Positions 20,647 to 30,782 of a stretch of 64,000 nucleotides of DNA are shown here, piece after piece. The first letter of the stretch is position 1; every line of letters begins with the position of its first letter. Source of the DNA: Arsukibacterium sp. UBA5043 (GTDB lineage Bacteria > Pseudomonadota > Gammaproteobacteria > Enterobacterales > Alteromonadaceae); the NCBI GenBank assembly GCA_002415085.1, contig DIBV01000013.1, forward strand, positions 124,874 to 188,873, given 5' to 3'. The translations under genes and the position numbers were made by a program. Under the pieces are notes generated by a model. It worked only from the letters and a program-made list of their open reading frames with translations. It had not been told where the DNA came from and did no database searches.

Positions 20647-22951
20647 CTGGTGAGCACTGATTTTTTAATAGCTCAGCAAATGTTGCAGCTGGCACTGGCT
20701 TACTGAAATAATAGCCCTGATAGTAATCACAATGCTGCTCACGTAAAAAATCCAGTTGTTCAACCGTTTCCACACCTTCGGCCAGCACTTTAAATCTCAG
20801 GTTATGAGCCAGATCTATAATCGCTTTAGTAATACTTTTATCGTCTTCTGCCGAGGGTAAGTTTTCGATAAAGCGGCGGTCAATTTTCAGTACATCCAAA
20901 GGCAGGCGCTTTAAATAGGCTAAAGAAGAATACCCGGTGCCGAAGTCGTCTATTGCCAGTTTTATACCTTGCTCGCGCAGCGCAGTCATGGTTTTAATGA
21001 CCACATCCTCGTCACCCATCAAGGCATTTTCTGTTACTTCCAACTCCAGGAAAGACGGATCGAAACCGGTTTCCCGCAAAATACTGGTTATTCTTTGCTG
21101 CAAGTCACCCTTGTTAAATTGCTGAGCTGATACGTTGATGGCAAGGTTGATGTTTGGTAAGCCGGCCAGTTGCCAGGCCCGGCCTTGCTGGCAGGCTTGT
21201 TGCAATACAAAATTGCCAATCTGATGGATTAAGCCACTGGCCTCGGCCAGTGGAATAAACGTATCCGGGCCTATTATGCCATCGCTGGGATCAATCCAGC
21301 GTAACAGCACTTCTGCACCAACAATGCGGCCGCTTAGAATATCAAGCTGCGGTTGGTAATAACAGGTTAAGTGATTTTGTTTCATGGCATTGCGTAAGCG
21401 CTGCTCTAATAACAAACGAGCTCTGGCCTGGATGGTCAGGCTGTCAGAATAAAAACTGTAAGTATTGCGACCGTCTGCTTTAGCGCGATACAGTGCGGCA
21501 TCAGCACCCTGCAACAGCGCCTCAGCGCTATCAGCGTGGCTGGGATAAATACAAATCCCGACCGACGCTGCCACGGTGATATCGTTGTGCAGTTCCAGGG
21601 TGAAAGGAGCATGTAACTGTTGCAGAATTTTATCAGCTACCCTGGCGGCATCTTCCGGCTGCGCCAGCTGCTCAACCAGAAACACAAATTCATCGCCACC
21701 GAGCCGGGCCAGGGTATCGGTCTCCCGGCAACTCAGATTCAGACGCTCAGTTACCTGCAATAGCAGCTCGTCCCCGGTCTGATGTCCAAAACTGTCATTC
21801 ACATCTTTAAAATGGTCAAGATCAAGGATCATCACCGCCAGAAACTGTTGATTGCGCTTGGCTAGTTTTACTGCGCTAGTTAAGCGGTTACTGAAATGTT
21901 GGCGATTGGGAAGCTGGGTCAGAGGGTCAAACTCCGCTAAAAAGGCTAACTCTTGGGCCTGACGTTTACGTTCAGTTAAATCGATATCAATGCAGAAAAT
22001 CTGTGGAGATTGCTCGGGTAATTTGACCACTGCATGATTTGAAAATACTGAAATAAGCGAACCATCTTTGCGTTTCAGGGTAAGCTCTTCGGCAGCTATC
22101 GGCTCTGCGTTTTCAGCCATGTAGGTCATGGCCTGCCGCACTTCATCATGGGCTTCATCCGGTATTATCAGCTCCAGCAAACTTCGGCCAAGCGCTTCTT
22201 CTTTACTGTAGCCATAAATTAACTCACTGGCCCGGTTCCAGTATATGGTCGTGCCAAACTGATCATACCCCTGAACCGATATTTGAGGCGCATTATCCAG
22301 CAGGGTACGAAAACGTAACTCACTTTCAAGTAGCTGTTGCTCTGCCAGTTTCTGAGCTGAAATATCCTGCACCACCGCAATAAAATATGGTGCGGTATTC
22401 GCACTATCTGGTGCAGTAGATACCGCGAGCTTAACCCACACCACTTCGCCGGTTTTTCCAAAGTAGCGTTTTTCAAGCGTGTAACTTGTGGTAATTTTTT
22501 GCCGCAATTGGATAAACTGTTGTTGATCGTTATCCAAATCTTCCGGATGGGTGATCTGATGGAACGACATATCGAGCATTTCAGCCGGGCTGTATCCGAG
22601 CAATGCGGCAAAATGTTGATTAATTCGTAAAAATTTACCGTCAGCATTAACGTGGGCAATGCCAGCAGCGGCATGTTCAAAAGTATCAGTAAATGCTTGC
22701 TCACTAGCTTGTAATGTTGTGGTCAGGCGTTGATGCTGACGCAGAAGCAGCCAGGCCAGTAATCCGGTAAGACCAACATAAAACAGCCCTTTATAAGTTT
22801 GATACCGGTTCAGTTGCTCTGAATTGTCAGTCAGCATGCTCAGGACGCTATCGCTAAATAAGATCCAGCATACCCCTAGCAAAACATACATTAATCCACC
22901 CATTACCGGGTAAAGACGTAGTGTTTTAGCAGCGCCTTGTTGCTTCATCAT
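20636..22951 (-). CDS. Membrane PAS-PAS-GGDEF-EAL cyclic-di-GMP enzyme
   Basis: A 771-residue protein with two N-terminal membrane helices (residues about 13-33 and 50-68), two PAS domains (about 80-200 and 210-330), a GGDEF domain with an intact GGDEF motif ([10 protein letters not shown]) and an EAL domain. The signature is EVLLR instead of EALLR, a common active variant; [10 protein letters not shown] and the downstream metal ligands are present. It could make or break cyclic-di-GMP; the intact EAL side suggests at least phosphodiesterase activity. The ligand sensed by the PAS domains is unknown. Two adjacent ATG codons follow AGAGAAGTGA. Confidence 0.92.
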   Translation of the reverse strand: MMKQQGAAKTLRLYPVMGGLMYVLLGVCWILFSDSVLSMLTDNSEQLNRYQTYKGLFYVGLTGLLAWLLLRQHQRLTTTLQASEQAFTDTFEHAAAGIAHVNADGKFLRINQHFAALLGYSPAEMLDMSFHQITHPEDLDNDQQQFIQLRQKITTSYTLEKRYFGKTGEVVWVKLAVSTAPDSANTAPYFIAVVQDISAQKLAEQQLLESELRFRTLLDNAPQISVQGYDQFGTTIYWNRASELIYGYSKEEALGRSLLELIIPDEAHDEVRQAMTYMAENAEPIAAEELTLKRKDGSLISVFSNHAVVKLPEQSPQIFCIDIDLTERKRQAQELAFLAEFDPLTQLPNRQHFSNRLTSAVKLAKRNQQFLAVMILDLDHFKDVNDSFGHQTGDELLLQVTERLNLSCRETDTLARLGGDEFVFLVEQLAQPEDAARVADKILQQLHAPFTLELHNDITVAASVGICIYPSHADSAEALLQGADAALYRAKADGRNTYSFYSDSLTIQARARLLLEQRLRNAMKQNHLTCYYQPQLDILSGRIVGAEVLLRWIDPSDGIIGPDTFIPLAEASGLIHQIGNFVLQQACQQGRAWQLAGLPNINLAINVSAQQFNKGDLQQRITSILRETGFDPSFLELEVTENALMGDEDVVIKTMTALREQGIKLAIDDFGTGYSSLAYLKRLPLDVLKIDRRFIENLPSAEDDKSITKAIIDLAHNLRFKVLAEGVETVEQLDFLREQHCDYYQGYYFSKPVPAATFAELLKNQCSPATD

Positions 22952-23044
22952 TCACTTCTCTGGCACAAATAGCGAGACACCGTTTCCGGTGATGAGAAGG
23001 TTAAGCATAGTGTAAAAATAGAAAATAAAAATTAATTAATAAAG

Positions 23045-23091
23045 ATTCTTATTAAATAAGAATGCCTTAGCCACGGGGTTTGGCTAAGGCA
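23045..23091 (-). terminator. Tandem hairpin terminator after the DUF481 gene
   Basis: A perfect 11-bp stem (TGCCTTAGCCA / TGGCTAAGGCA, 23063-23091) is followed on the minus strand by ATTCTTATTT, which itself can pair with ATAAGAAT (23045-23062). It lies 10 bp after the stop of the gene at 23101. Confidence 0.7.
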
Positions 23092-23100
23092 CAGCAGGGC

Positions 23101-23853
23101 TTAAAAAGAGTAAACCAGGGTTAAAGAGGTTTGGGTGTCAGTGTTTTCTTTATTCGGCTGTACATCAGAATCGTTCTGTACCAGAAAAGCCGCTTTCATT
23201 TGCATGGCACCGTTTATTTTCGCTGTCACTGAGGTTTCAGCAATGGTACGGGTATTATCTTCACCGTACTCCACACTCAGTGTCTGACTAAAAGCTGCCG
23301 ATTCACTGATTTGCCAGTTGTAGGCCGCTGCGCCACGGACAATAAGCCCGCTTTCTGATTCCCCGGTCGCTCGTTTACCACTGAAATAACCCGGACCTAT
23401 TTCGACATCCAGATGTTGTGTTTCAGCGTCATAAAGCCGGGTACCATAACCGACAGCCACGGTATTGTATTTTTCGAAGGCGCCAAATTTATCGCTGGTA
23501 TGCGAGCCGATAATAAATAAATTATCGTGTTCGGTATCCAGTTTATAGGCACCTTTGGCCGAAATAAGATAACGTTCGGCAGAGCGTTCGGTTACGGTAT
23601 TACCGTCAGCATCGAGTTTTTCATCCTCTTTAAAATAGGCGCTGACGATATACTGATTACTCCATTGCTCCAGTTCCTGTCTGGCATCAATTTTACCGGT
23701 AATCGAGGTACCAACCGTATTACCGGAAGTGGTAATAGCACCAAGCTCTGCAGAGGTTTTCCAAATCTTATCATCATCCGTCGCTGCTTCCTGCGCACTG
23801 AGGGCGCTGCTAACGGCAATGCTGGCCAGCGCCAATACAGTGAATAACCTCAT
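23101..23853 (-). CDS. DUF481 family outer-membrane protein (YdiY-like)
   Basis: A 250-residue exported protein with a signal peptide (cleavage after about ALSA, residue 20). The mature part shows alternating hydrophobic residues typical of beta strands and ends in Phe (TLVYSF), the normal C-terminus of an outer-membrane barrel. The family (DUF481, E. coli YdiY) has no firm function and is often linked to acid or salt response. It starts 2 bp after the MscS gene, whose last codons supply its ribosome binding site (AGGAG), so the two form an operon. Confidence 0.85.
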   Translation of the reverse strand: MRLFTVLALASIAVSSALSAQEAATDDDKIWKTSAELGAITTSGNTVGTSITGKIDARQELEQWSNQYIVSAYFKEDEKLDADGNTVTERSAERYLISAKGAYKLDTEHDNLFIIGSHTSDKFGAFEKYNTVAVGYGTRLYDAETQHLDVEIGPGYFSGKRATGESESGLIVRGAAAYNWQISESAAFSQTLSVEYGEDNTRTIAETSVTAKINGAMQMKAAFLVQNDSDVQPNKENTDTQTSLTLVYSF

Positions 23854-23855
23854 GC

Positions 23856-24689
23856 TTACTCCTTAGTATCTGCTTGATCTTTAAATAAATGCACGTCCAT
23901 TTGCGGAAATGGAATACCAATGTCGTTGGCATCAAACGTTAATTTCACTTTTTCCAGAGTGTCCCAGTAAACGCCCCAGTAGTCAGCTGAATTAACCCAG
24001 GGCCGAACGTTCAAATTTACAGACGAGTCAGCTAGCGCACCAACCTTGATGCTGAATTCTGGTTCGGCAAGCACCCGCTCATCGTTTTTCAGAATGTCTT
24101 CCAGCAGTTTTTTAGCCAGCAATAAGTCTGCATCGTAGCTAATACCGATGACCAGATCGACTCTGCGGATAGGCTCTGCCGAGTAGTTTGTGATGGGATT
24201 GCTGGTGATCTGAGCGTTTGGCACGATAACCCGTTTGTTGTCTGGGGTTTTCATTTGCGTCTGAAAAATTTCTATTTTTTCGACCGTGCCGCTGACACCA
24301 CCACCATCAATAAAGTCACCTGATTTAAACGGCCGGAACAAAATAATCAGAATGCCTGAAGCAAAATTGGCTAAGGATCCCTGTAATGCCAGACCAATGG
24401 CCAGACCGGCAGCGCCGAGAATAGCAATGAAGGCGGTAGTTTGTACTCCAAGTTGCGATAACGCCATCAGGATAGTGGCAATAAGAATAATGGCATAGAC
24501 AATACTGACCAGAAACGCCACCACGGCTTTATCGACAGAGCGGGCAAGCAACCCACGCTCCAGCAAACGTGATACTCCTTTCGCAACAAACCGACCAACA
24601 TAAAAAATAACAATAGCAGCAACCAGCTGCAACAGATAGCCGAGTACGACTTCGTGATTTTCCTGATAAAATGTCGTTATCTCTTCCAT
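23856..24689 (-). CDS. mscS: Small-conductance mechanosensitive channel, MscS family
   Basis: A 277-residue channel close to the length of E. coli MscS (286). Three membrane helices are seen at residues about 15-40, 60-85 and 90-115; the last carries the Gly/Ala-rich pore stretch GAAGLAIGLALQGSLANFASG. The cytoplasmic beta and alpha/beta cage follows. It opens on membrane tension to release osmolytes. I chose ATG 24689 (MEEITTFY) because AAGGA precedes it; a longer frame from 24815 overlaps the promoter region beside tRNA-His. Confidence 0.95.
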   Translation of the reverse strand: MEEITTFYQENHEVVLGYLLQLVAAIVIFYVGRFVAKGVSRLLERGLLARSVDKAVVAFLVSIVYAIILIATILMALSQLGVQTTAFIAILGAAGLAIGLALQGSLANFASGILIILFRPFKSGDFIDGGGVSGTVEKIEIFQTQMKTPDNKRVIVPNAQITSNPITNYSAEPIRRVDLVIGISYDADLLLAKKLLEDILKNDERVLAEPEFSIKVGALADSSVNLNVRPWVNSADYWGVYWDTLEKVKLTFDANDIGIPFPQMDVHLFKDQADTKE

Positions 24690-24825
24690 TACACATTCCT
24701 TATTAAAACGTAATATCGTAGCTAGTTTAGCAATCTTAGCCCGTTGATGGTACGCCAGTGCATGCTTTAAGTAAAAAAACTTGGTTGGCGCGGCAATTTT
24801 AGCTAAAATATTCACTACACACAGT

Positions 24826-24902
24826 GGTGATTGTAGCTCAGTTGGTAGAGCCCCGGATTGTGATTCCGGTTGTCGTGGGTTCGAGCCCCATCAGTCACCC
24901 CA
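24826..24902 (+). tRNA. tRNA-His (anticodon GTG)
   Basis: A complete cloverleaf: acceptor GTGATTG pairs with CAGTCAC, the D-arm is AGCTCAGTTGGTAGAGC, the anticodon arm is CCGGATTGTGATTCCGG with GTG, the T-arm is GTGGGTTCGAGCCCCA[T], and CCA is encoded. The extra G at -1 opposite discriminator C73, typical of tRNA-His, is present at 24826. It stands alone rather than in a tRNA operon. Confidence 0.97.
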
Positions 24903-25029
24903 CTCTCCCTGCTGCAGCCTTTATCAATACCGATGGTTTCGCCGGCTCCTAAGATGGCAAACCATGGCTTGACCCTGCTACGTCTGCGCTCTATTGTTAA
25001 GATCACTTTTAATCATTACCAGCACTGAA

Positions 25030-25569
25030 ATGGATTTAACGTCACTTCAACAGCAGTTACAGCGTCCTGATCTCGCGCCGGTAGAAAGCTGGCAGCCAAA
25101 ATTCTGTGGCGATCTTCCACTGTTAATCACCGCAGATGGCCGTTGGTTGTATCAGGGCAGTGAAATCCGTCGTCAACCGATGGTACGATTATTTGCTTCA
25201 GTATTAATTTGCCAGCAACAGCAATTCTTTCTGCAAACCCCGGTAGAAAAAGTGCGGATCCAGGTAGAGGATGCGCCATTTGTGGTAGTGGCTAGCGAGT
25301 GGCAGAGCACAAAAAACGGGCCTTTGCTTACCCTCATCACGAATATTGGTGACGCGGTAAGTGTCACTCCGGAGTATCCATTACGATTACGCTGGTTTCA
25401 GCAGCAGCGTTTGCCCTATCTGCAATTGTGGCGCGGTTTATCGGCCCGGTTAAATCGCAATACCTATTATCAATTGATTGAACAATGTCGGGACGTTTAC
25501 TGTGATGGTGAACGCCATTATCAACTGAAAAGTGCCGGTTATCCGTTTACCCTGGGCGTGCTGGCCTGA
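25030..25569 (+). CDS. DUF1285 domain-containing protein
   Basis: A 179-residue soluble protein. The PVESWQPKFCGDLPLLITADGRW pattern, the later EGS-like GSEIRRQPMVRLFASVL, and RLNRNTYYQLIE are typical of DUF1285, a family of unknown function common in proteobacteria. I chose ATG 25030 over the frame start at 24994, whose extra 12 residues do not resemble the family. It has no operon partner; tRNA-His lies 130 bp upstream. Confidence 0.8.
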   Translation: MDLTSLQQQLQRPDLAPVESWQPKFCGDLPLLITADGRWLYQGSEIRRQPMVRLFASVLICQQQQFFLQTPVEKVRIQVEDAPFVVVASEWQSTKNGPLLTLITNIGDAVSVTPEYPLRLRWFQQQRLPYLQLWRGLSARLNRNTYYQLIEQCRDVYCDGERHYQLKSAGYPFTLGVLA

Positions 25570-25669
25570 TACTGCATTTCAACTGACAAATGATGGGCTG
25601 TACCGCAGTCTTGTTGCCAATCAGCGGCCGGCGGGTGCACATTGAGCCAACTACACAAGGAAATTTATT

Positions 25670-26959
25670 ATGCGCAAAGCAGTACTACCCATTGCAGTTG
25701 CTTTTTGTTTGAGCAGCGCTACCCTCAGTGCCGCGACCCTGATCCATGCCGGTAAGCTAATTAATGTTGAGAGCGGTAAAATTTTAACCGAACAAACCAT
25801 CATCATTGAAGGTGAAAAAATTACCAGTCTCGAGGCGGGCTATCGTCAGCCAGGCAGTGGCGATCAGGTAATAAACCTGACGGAACATACGGTGATGCCA
25901 GGCCTGATGGATATGCATACCCATTTTTATACCCAGTTTAGTCCCACCGTATATAGTGAAGGCCATCGGTTAAATGAGGCTGATTTTGCCTTGCGTGGTG
26001 CGGTGTTTGCCGAAAAGACATTAATGGCAGGGTTCACCACAGTGCGTGAATTGGGAGACAATTATCAGATTAGCGTGGCATTGCGCAAAGCGATAGCGCA
26101 GGGCTACGTTAATGGACCCAGAATCTATGCCGCCGGCAAATCTATCGCTACTACAGGCGGTCACGCTGACCCCACCAATGGGGTAGCTTTTGCGCAGATG
26201 GGGGATCCAGGCCCGAAAGAAGGGGTAATAAATGGTCCGGATGAGGCAAGAAAAGCCGTGCGTCAGCGCTATAAAGAAGGCTCCGACCTGATAAAGCTTA
26301 CGGGCACCGGTGGCGTGCTGAGCGTGGCTAAAAGTGGCACAAACCCTCAGTTTACAGATGCTGAGTTTGCCGCTGTAGTGGAAACCGCCCGGGATTATGA
26401 TATGAAGGTTGCGGTACATGCGCATGGCAAAGAGGGCATGGAAAGGGCCATAAAAGCGGGGGTGGACTCCATTGAACATGGCACCTTTATGGATAAAGAG
26501 ACTTTTGCCCTGATGCGCAAACACGGTACTTACTATGTGGCCACGATAAGTGCCGGCAAGTGGGCAGCGGAGAAAGCAGCGATAAATGGTTTTTTCCCTG
26601 AATTAGTGCGGCCCAAAGCCGCGAATATTGGCAAGCTGATTCAACAAACCTTTGGTGAGGCCTATAAAGCCGGGGTGAAAATTGCATTTGGCACCGATGC
26701 CGGGGTTTTCCCTCACGGCGACAATTGGCGTGAGTTTGTTTATATGACGGAAGCGGGTATGCCAGCCATGGCCGCTATACAGTCAGCGACCATAGAAGGG
26801 GCGCGTTTATTGGGAGTGGAAGCGGAGCTTGGCAGCATTAAAGCAGGTAAAATTGCTGATATTATTGCCGTATCGGGAAATCCGTTACAAGATATCAGTG
26901 CGATGGGCGATGTCAGCTTTGTAATGAAAGCCGGCACTGTTTATAAACCTGTTAATTAA
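25670..26959 (+). CDS. Secreted metal-dependent amidohydrolase (imidazolonepropionase / Xaa-Pro dipeptidase-like)
   Basis: A 429-residue amidohydrolase-superfamily enzyme with a signal peptide (residues 1-22, ending SAA). The metal ligands are visible: MDMHTHF (HxH), the lysine in [21 protein letters not shown] and FGTDAGV. The family includes prolidase-like and organophosphate-hydrolysing enzymes, but the exact substrate cannot be read from sequence. AAGGA lies 8 nt upstream of ATG 25670. It is followed by convergent genes and appears to be a single transcription unit. Confidence 0.88.
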   Translation: MRKAVLPIAVAFCLSSATLSAATLIHAGKLINVESGKILTEQTIIIEGEKITSLEAGYRQPGSGDQVINLTEHTVMPGLMDMHTHFYTQFSPTVYSEGHRLNEADFALRGAVFAEKTLMAGFTTVRELGDNYQISVALRKAIAQGYVNGPRIYAAGKSIATTGGHADPTNGVAFAQMGDPGPKEGVINGPDEARKAVRQRYKEGSDLIKLTGTGGVLSVAKSGTNPQFTDAEFAAVVETARDYDMKVAVHAHGKEGMERAIKAGVDSIEHGTFMDKETFALMRKHGTYYVATISAGKWAAEKAAINGFFPELVRPKAANIGKLIQQTFGEAYKAGVKIAFGTDAGVFPHGDNWREFVYMTEAGMPAMAAIQSATIEGARLLGVEAELGSIKAGKIADIIAVSGNPLQDISAMGDVSFVMKAGTVYKPVN

Positions 26960-27021
26960 AGCAAGCATTCGATACTACATGGCCTGTAACGTGTAGCGTT
27001 CAGGCCAATAGTCGGTAGCAG

Positions 27022-27501
27022 TTAGGCTGGTTTAAATCGCTGCAGTAATTTGCTGACATCAGCCAGAATTTGTGGCGCCAGATTTTTTTCAGCCTGCAGT
27101 CGTTGCTTGTCTTGTTCTGCCGTAACCTGTTTGCTTTGCTGTTTACGTGTTTGATGTGTTGGCATTTCTTTGACTACCTGATACATCTGAAAAATACCGG
27201 GATAGTCTGTAGCAAGTGGGCCCTGTAGTTGCTCCGGTAAGCGATTGAGCAACACCCATACCCGCAATGCCCCTTCTGATAACTCACACTGGTCTGCATC
27301 GACAGCTTTGCAAATAGTAAAAATACTTTGCTCAACATACTGTTGATTCTGCAATTGTTGCTGCTGTTGTTTTGCCGCCAACTGTGCGTGGTGTTTAGTT
27401 TGCTGTTGCAATAGCAACAACAGCTTGCCTGCATAAAATGCCAGACTTGCTATTATCACTGCCGCCAGTACTACCAGTATTATCAGCCAGGAGTTTTGCA
27501 T
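27022..27501 (-). CDS. DUF2489 domain-containing protein
   Basis: A 159-residue protein with one N-terminal membrane anchor (residues 5-28) and a Gln-rich cytoplasmic helical part. The block YVEQSIFTICKAVDADQCELSEGALRVW matches DUF2489, a family without known function found next to yihI in several gammaproteobacteria. Its ATG overlaps the last base of the yihI stop (TAATG), so the two are coupled. Confidence 0.8.
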   Translation of the reverse strand: MQNSWLIILVVLAAVIIASLAFYAGKLLLLLQQQTKHHAQLAAKQQQQQLQNQQYVEQSIFTICKAVDADQCELSEGALRVWVLLNRLPEQLQGPLATDYPGIFQMYQVVKEMPTHQTRKQQSKQVTAEQDKQRLQAEKNLAPQILADVSKLLQRFKPA

Positions 27502-28058
27502 TAATCCTCATCACCTAATATAGACTTACGCCAATCTGTACGCTCAAACTGAGCTAATGGATCGTCATCTGTATCAGCAACTATGTTATCAGCCAGACCA
27601 AGCTGCTCCAGCAGTTGTTCAAGTCTGGCTGTTTTTGCGTTAAAGTACTTGGCCTCTTTGCCGGTCAGAATTTCATTATTCTCAACCCGCTCCAGCAATT
27701 GCTGTAACTGCTGATCGTTTTCAATCAGGGCCAGCTCTTCTGCTGCGCTTAAGCCTGGCTCTACAACTTTGTTTAACCGAGCTTTTGGCTGCAAATCAAC
27801 TTTAACCTGCGGCGCCTTTACCGGTTCAGACACTAACGCGATTGGCTTTTTACTCCCCGTTCTGGGATCTTTTGGCTCGCTGCGACCAGCCTGTTGTGCT
27901 GCTTGCTGTTCAATAACCGAATTACGACTACCGGATTTTTTGCCCGCGCCTTTTTTCTTGGTTTCTTCTTTAGGCTGGCGTAGTTTGCGGGCTTCTGAAG
28001 CTGGCAAATGGCGCTGACCATTGTCGCCGGCATTACGGCTTTTCTTTTGACGCGTCAT
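27501..28058 (-). CDS. yihI: Der GTPase-activating protein YihI
   Basis: A 185-residue YihI. The N-terminal half is basic and disordered (Lys/Arg rich), and the C-terminal half has the conserved acidic helical region (LSAAEELALIENDQQLQQLLERV...). In E. coli YihI stimulates the GTPase Der and so modulates 50S ribosome assembly. I chose ATG 28058 (MTRQKKSRN); the frame could extend six codons to a TTG, but AGG lies at the right distance from the ATG. Confidence 0.88.
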   Translation of the reverse strand: MTRQKKSRNAGDNGQRHLPASEARKLRQPKEETKKKGAGKKSGSRNSVIEQQAAQQAGRSEPKDPRTGSKKPIALVSEPVKAPQVKVDLQPKARLNKVVEPGLSAAEELALIENDQQLQQLLERVENNEILTGKEAKYFNAKTARLEQLLEQLGLADNIVADTDDDPLAQFERTDWRKSILGDED

Positions 28059-28089
28059 AACAGGATACCTGTACAAAAGGGCGCATATT

Positions 28090-28761
28090 TTAACCAGATT
28101 TCTGCAGGATCACCACATCATTCGTTACAAAGTCTGCAGTCATTTTTGTTTGTGTCGCTAACCAGCGAAAAGTGTCCTGATGAAAAAAACTGACGTGAGT
28201 GGGATCCGTCTTGTAATGCCAGCGGCTAAAGGCATTTAAATCGGTATAGCGTTTGGTCATTATCGCCAGTGTTCCGGCCGGCTTCAATAATTGCTGCCAC
28301 AATTGCCACTCTATTCCGGGATTAACAAAATGCTCTATTGCTTCGCTACAACAGATAAAATCATACCGTTGTTGTAATGCAGCAGGATTAGCAGCGAAGT
28401 ACGGATCCCACAGTTGCATATTATGCCCGGCATCACCAAGCATCTTTGCTAACAATGGACCGGGGCCGCAACCAAAATCAAGGCCTGCCAGGCCTGTATC
28501 TTTCAGCGCAGCCAGTAACGGCTCACTTAAACGCGTCAGAAATTGCCGGTATCCGTTATCATTCAAATCATTATTATGCAGTAAATACTGTGCATATTCG
28601 CTTTCGCTGCTAAGTATGGCCGCGCGGTCAGCAAACACCAACGCGCACTGATCACAGCGAAAATACTGGCGTTGTTTATCCTGATAAAATAAAGCGGGTG
28701 AGCGGGCCCGGCACAGCGGACAAAAGGAATTAGCAGGCTCTGCCTTAATTGCAATCAACAA
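28090..28761 (-). CDS. Class I SAM-dependent methyltransferase with N-terminal zinc-finger-like segment
   Basis: A 223-residue protein. Two Cys pairs at the start (CPLCRA, residues about 18-21, and CDQC, about 38-41) suggest a small zinc site. Motif I of the AdoMet fold is LDFGCGPGP near residue 96, and the post-motif region CCSEAIEHF is that of UbiE/Methyltransf_23 proteins. The substrate is unknown. The gene is separated from yihI by 31 bp on the same strand and may be read with it. Confidence 0.82.
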   Translation of the reverse strand: MLIAIKAEPANSFCPLCRARSPALFYQDKQRQYFRCDQCALVFADRAAILSSESEYAQYLLHNNDLNDNGYRQFLTRLSEPLLAALKDTGLAGLDFGCGPGPLLAKMLGDAGHNMQLWDPYFAANPAALQQRYDFICCSEAIEHFVNPGIEWQLWQQLLKPAGTLAIMTKRYTDLNAFSRWHYKTDPTHVSFFHQDTFRWLATQTKMTADFVTNDVVILQKSG

Positions 28762-28806
28762 AATACCTTACTCAAAACACGGTCGCATCAGACAGTCGTT
28801 TTTTAT

Positions 28807-29118
28807 AAAAAACAAAAGGGCGATAAGATCGCCTTATCGCCCCGTTTATACTTGTGCCTACGTGGACACTTCTCTCAATTTCGCTAAATCATCCTGATGC
28901 GTTTACAACGACCCTGTTAATTTAAGTTCCCTATATTATTGCTTATCTTCCGTGTATAAAATTTTATTCTTTACGACCATCCTGGTACTTTATTACTCAT
29001 CCCTGGGCGTTTTGCAACGCGATGCACCTTCCTGATGCCAAATAGAGTGTACCGATATCGGCACTTACTTCCTTGCCGCTTGCGCATTTCCCTGTTGTTA
29101 TTTGTTACTAAACGTAAC
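28807..29118 (-). ncRNA. CsrB/RsmZ-type regulatory sRNA (CsrA-sequestering)
   Basis: No gene occupies 28762-29350. On the minus strand this stretch has eight GGA motifs, most as CAGGA, CAGGGA or AAGGA. Two lie in perfect small hairpins: ACCA-GGA-TGGT (28976-28986) and ATCA-GGA-TGAT (28888-28898). The RNA ends in a 10-bp terminator stem (GGGCGATAAG / CTTATCGCCC, 28818-28842) with a T-rich tail. A promoter TTGTCA-N16-TAAATT (-10 at 29126-29131) puts the start near 29118, giving about 310 nt. A GacA/UvrY-type palindrome lies about 180 bp upstream. These are the hallmarks of RNAs that titrate CsrA/RsmA. The 5' end is inferred. Confidence 0.82.
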
Positions 29119-29286
29119 TGTGTTTAATTTACTCTGATCTGAGCAGATGACAAGTCTCTGCCGAAAAAAAATGCAGTATTAATCATGGCTTATGGTTTAA
29201 TCGATTCAGAAACAATGACTTATGGTTTTATGGCGGGAGTAAGATAAGTTCAATAATTTTATTTTATGGTCAATTTCGCACAGCTG

Positions 29287-29304
29287 TGTGAGATATATCT
29301 CACA
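29287..29304. promoter_or_regulatory. GacA/UvrY-type upstream activating palindrome
   Basis: TGTGAGATATATCTCACA is a perfect 18-bp palindrome matching the TGT(A/G)AG-N6-CT(T/C)ACA pattern bound by GacA/UvrY upstream of csr/rsm sRNA genes. Its centre is about 178 bp from the predicted sRNA start, the usual distance for rsmZ-type genes. It sits between the c4 terminator and the sRNA promoter. Confidence 0.78.
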
Positions 29305-29315
29305 AAATAATGGCA

Positions 29316-29341
29316 CCGAACAGGGCCCAGACCCTGTTCGG
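29316..29341 (-). terminator. Hairpin terminator after cytochrome c4 gene
   Basis: A perfect 10-bp stem CCGAACAGGG / CCCTGTTCGG with a 6-nt loop lies 10 bp after the stop at 29351. The minus-strand tail (TGCCATTATTTT) is only partly T-rich. Confidence 0.7.
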
Positions 29342-29350
29342 CAAGGTAGA

Positions 29351-29977
29351 TTAGTGCAGGCCGCCCAGATATTGCGACAATACTTCAATATCTTCATCGC
29401 TTAGTTTTCTGGCAATGTCACCCATCATACCGTTCATATCATTGGCACGGGTACCATTGCGAAACTCCATCAGCGTTGCTTTCAGGTAAGAAGCATGCTG
29501 GCTGGATATCTTTGGAAAGCCAGCAAGGCTGGTGCCAACACCGCGGGGTCCATGACAAGCAATACAGGCTGCAATACCACGTGCCTCGTCGCCACCACGG
29601 TATAATTTCTCACCTTCGGCAATCACATTTTCCGGTGTGGTACCACTGCTCATCGATTGTGACGAAAAATAAGCTGCCAGGTCTTTCATATCCTGGTCAC
29701 TCAGTGACGCGACCATACCGAACATGATGGCATTGTTACGGCCTTCCTTGCCGCCCGTGGTCATTCCCAGTTTATAATCAGTTAATTGTTTATAAAGGTA
29801 CTCAGCATGCTGGCCGGCAATTTTGGGATAAATATCTACCATGCTGTTACCGTCAGTACCATGACAAGCGACACAGGTTGTTGCTTTTGCTTTGCCTGCT
29901 TCAGCATCGCCATCAAAAGCGTGGGCTGTACCGATTAAACCGATTAACAGCGTCAGTGGAAGTACGAGTTTTTTCAT
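29351..29977 (-). CDS. Cytochrome c4 (dihaem)
   Basis: A 208-residue periplasmic dihaem cytochrome. The signal peptide spans residues 1-20 (ends AHA). The haem motifs are CVACH and CIACH, one per domain, and distal methionine candidates lie in MFGMVASL and MNGMMGDIA. It carries electrons to terminal oxidases. ATG 29977 begins MKKLVLPLTLL after a GGA-containing leader; the longer frame lacks a signal peptide. Cytochrome c4 next to engB and polA is a common gammaproteobacterial order. Confidence 0.94.
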   Translation of the reverse strand: MKKLVLPLTLLIGLIGTAHAFDGDAEAGKAKATTCVACHGTDGNSMVDIYPKIAGQHAEYLYKQLTDYKLGMTTGGKEGRNNAIMFGMVASLSDQDMKDLAAYFSSQSMSSGTTPENVIAEGEKLYRGGDEARGIAACIACHGPRGVGTSLAGFPKISSQHASYLKATLMEFRNGTRANDMNGMMGDIARKLSDEDIEVLSQYLGGLH

Positions 29978-30158
29978 TTTATATCCATCTCTGTCCGCAT
30001 TAAACTGCCAGCAAGCTGGCAAGCAAGTGAGTTTAAAAGAATCTGTGCTGCCATTTTACACGAAACTACTGAAAGTAAAATCCCATCTGCGCGGCAAAAG
30101 CTTCTTCCGATCTGCCAGATCCGTTACAATGGCCCAAATTTAACCGCCGGAGCAGGCA

Positions 30159-30776
30159 GTGTACAAAGCAAAATTCAATTACCAACAAGCTAGTTTTTTA
30201 ACCAGCGCCCCTGATATTAAGGCATTACCGGCGGATACCGGCATCGAAGTTGCCTTTGCCGGCCGTTCTAATGCTGGTAAATCCAGTGCATTAAATACGC
30301 TGACGCGGCAAAATAGTTTAGCCAGAACCAGTAAAACACCTGGTCGAACTCAACTTATTAATACTTTTGGATTTGCAGAAGACAAAAGATTGATTGATTT
30401 ACCTGGCTATGGTTTTGCTAAAGTACCGTTAGCGGTAAAGGAAAAGTGGCAGAAATCGTTGTCCCAATATCTTGAAAAGCGTCAGAGCTTGCAAGGGTTG
30501 GTGGTATTAATGGATATTCGCCATCCATTAAAAGATTTAGATCAGCAATTAGTGCACTGGGCGGTGCAAAGTGATTTGCCTGTGCTAATTTTATTAACCA
30601 AAGCTGATAAGCTGGGTTCGGGTGCCCGTAAAAAAACTTTACTGGAAGTTCGGGAAGCGTCGTTAGCTTTTATGGGCGATGTGACTGTTCACATGTTCAG
30701 TTCACTGACCAAACTTGGGATGGATGAATTTGAGCAGACACTGGATAGCTGGTTTGACTCTAATCCGGCAAGTTAG
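30159..30776 (+). CDS. engB: Ribosome biogenesis GTPase EngB (YihA/YsxC)
   Basis: A 205-residue GTPase needed for 50S subunit assembly. G1 GRSNAGKSS (residues about 33-41), G3 DLPGYG and G4 TKAD are all present, and the sequence follows E. coli YihA closely ([20 protein letters not shown]). The start is a GTG at 30159; no in-frame ATG fits the family N-terminus. Confidence 0.97.
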   Translation: MYKAKFNYQQASFLTSAPDIKALPADTGIEVAFAGRSNAGKSSALNTLTRQNSLARTSKTPGRTQLINTFGFAEDKRLIDLPGYGFAKVPLAVKEKWQKSLSQYLEKRQSLQGLVVLMDIRHPLKDLDQQLVHWAVQSDLPVLILLTKADKLGSGARKKTLLEVREASLAFMGDVTVHMFSSLTKLGMDEFEQTLDSWFDSNPAS

Positions 30777-30782
30777 CAACCA

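Noticed and set aside
24781..24972. Plus- and minus-strand frames across the tRNA-His gene
   Set aside because: They overlap a complete tRNA cloverleaf and have no protein character.
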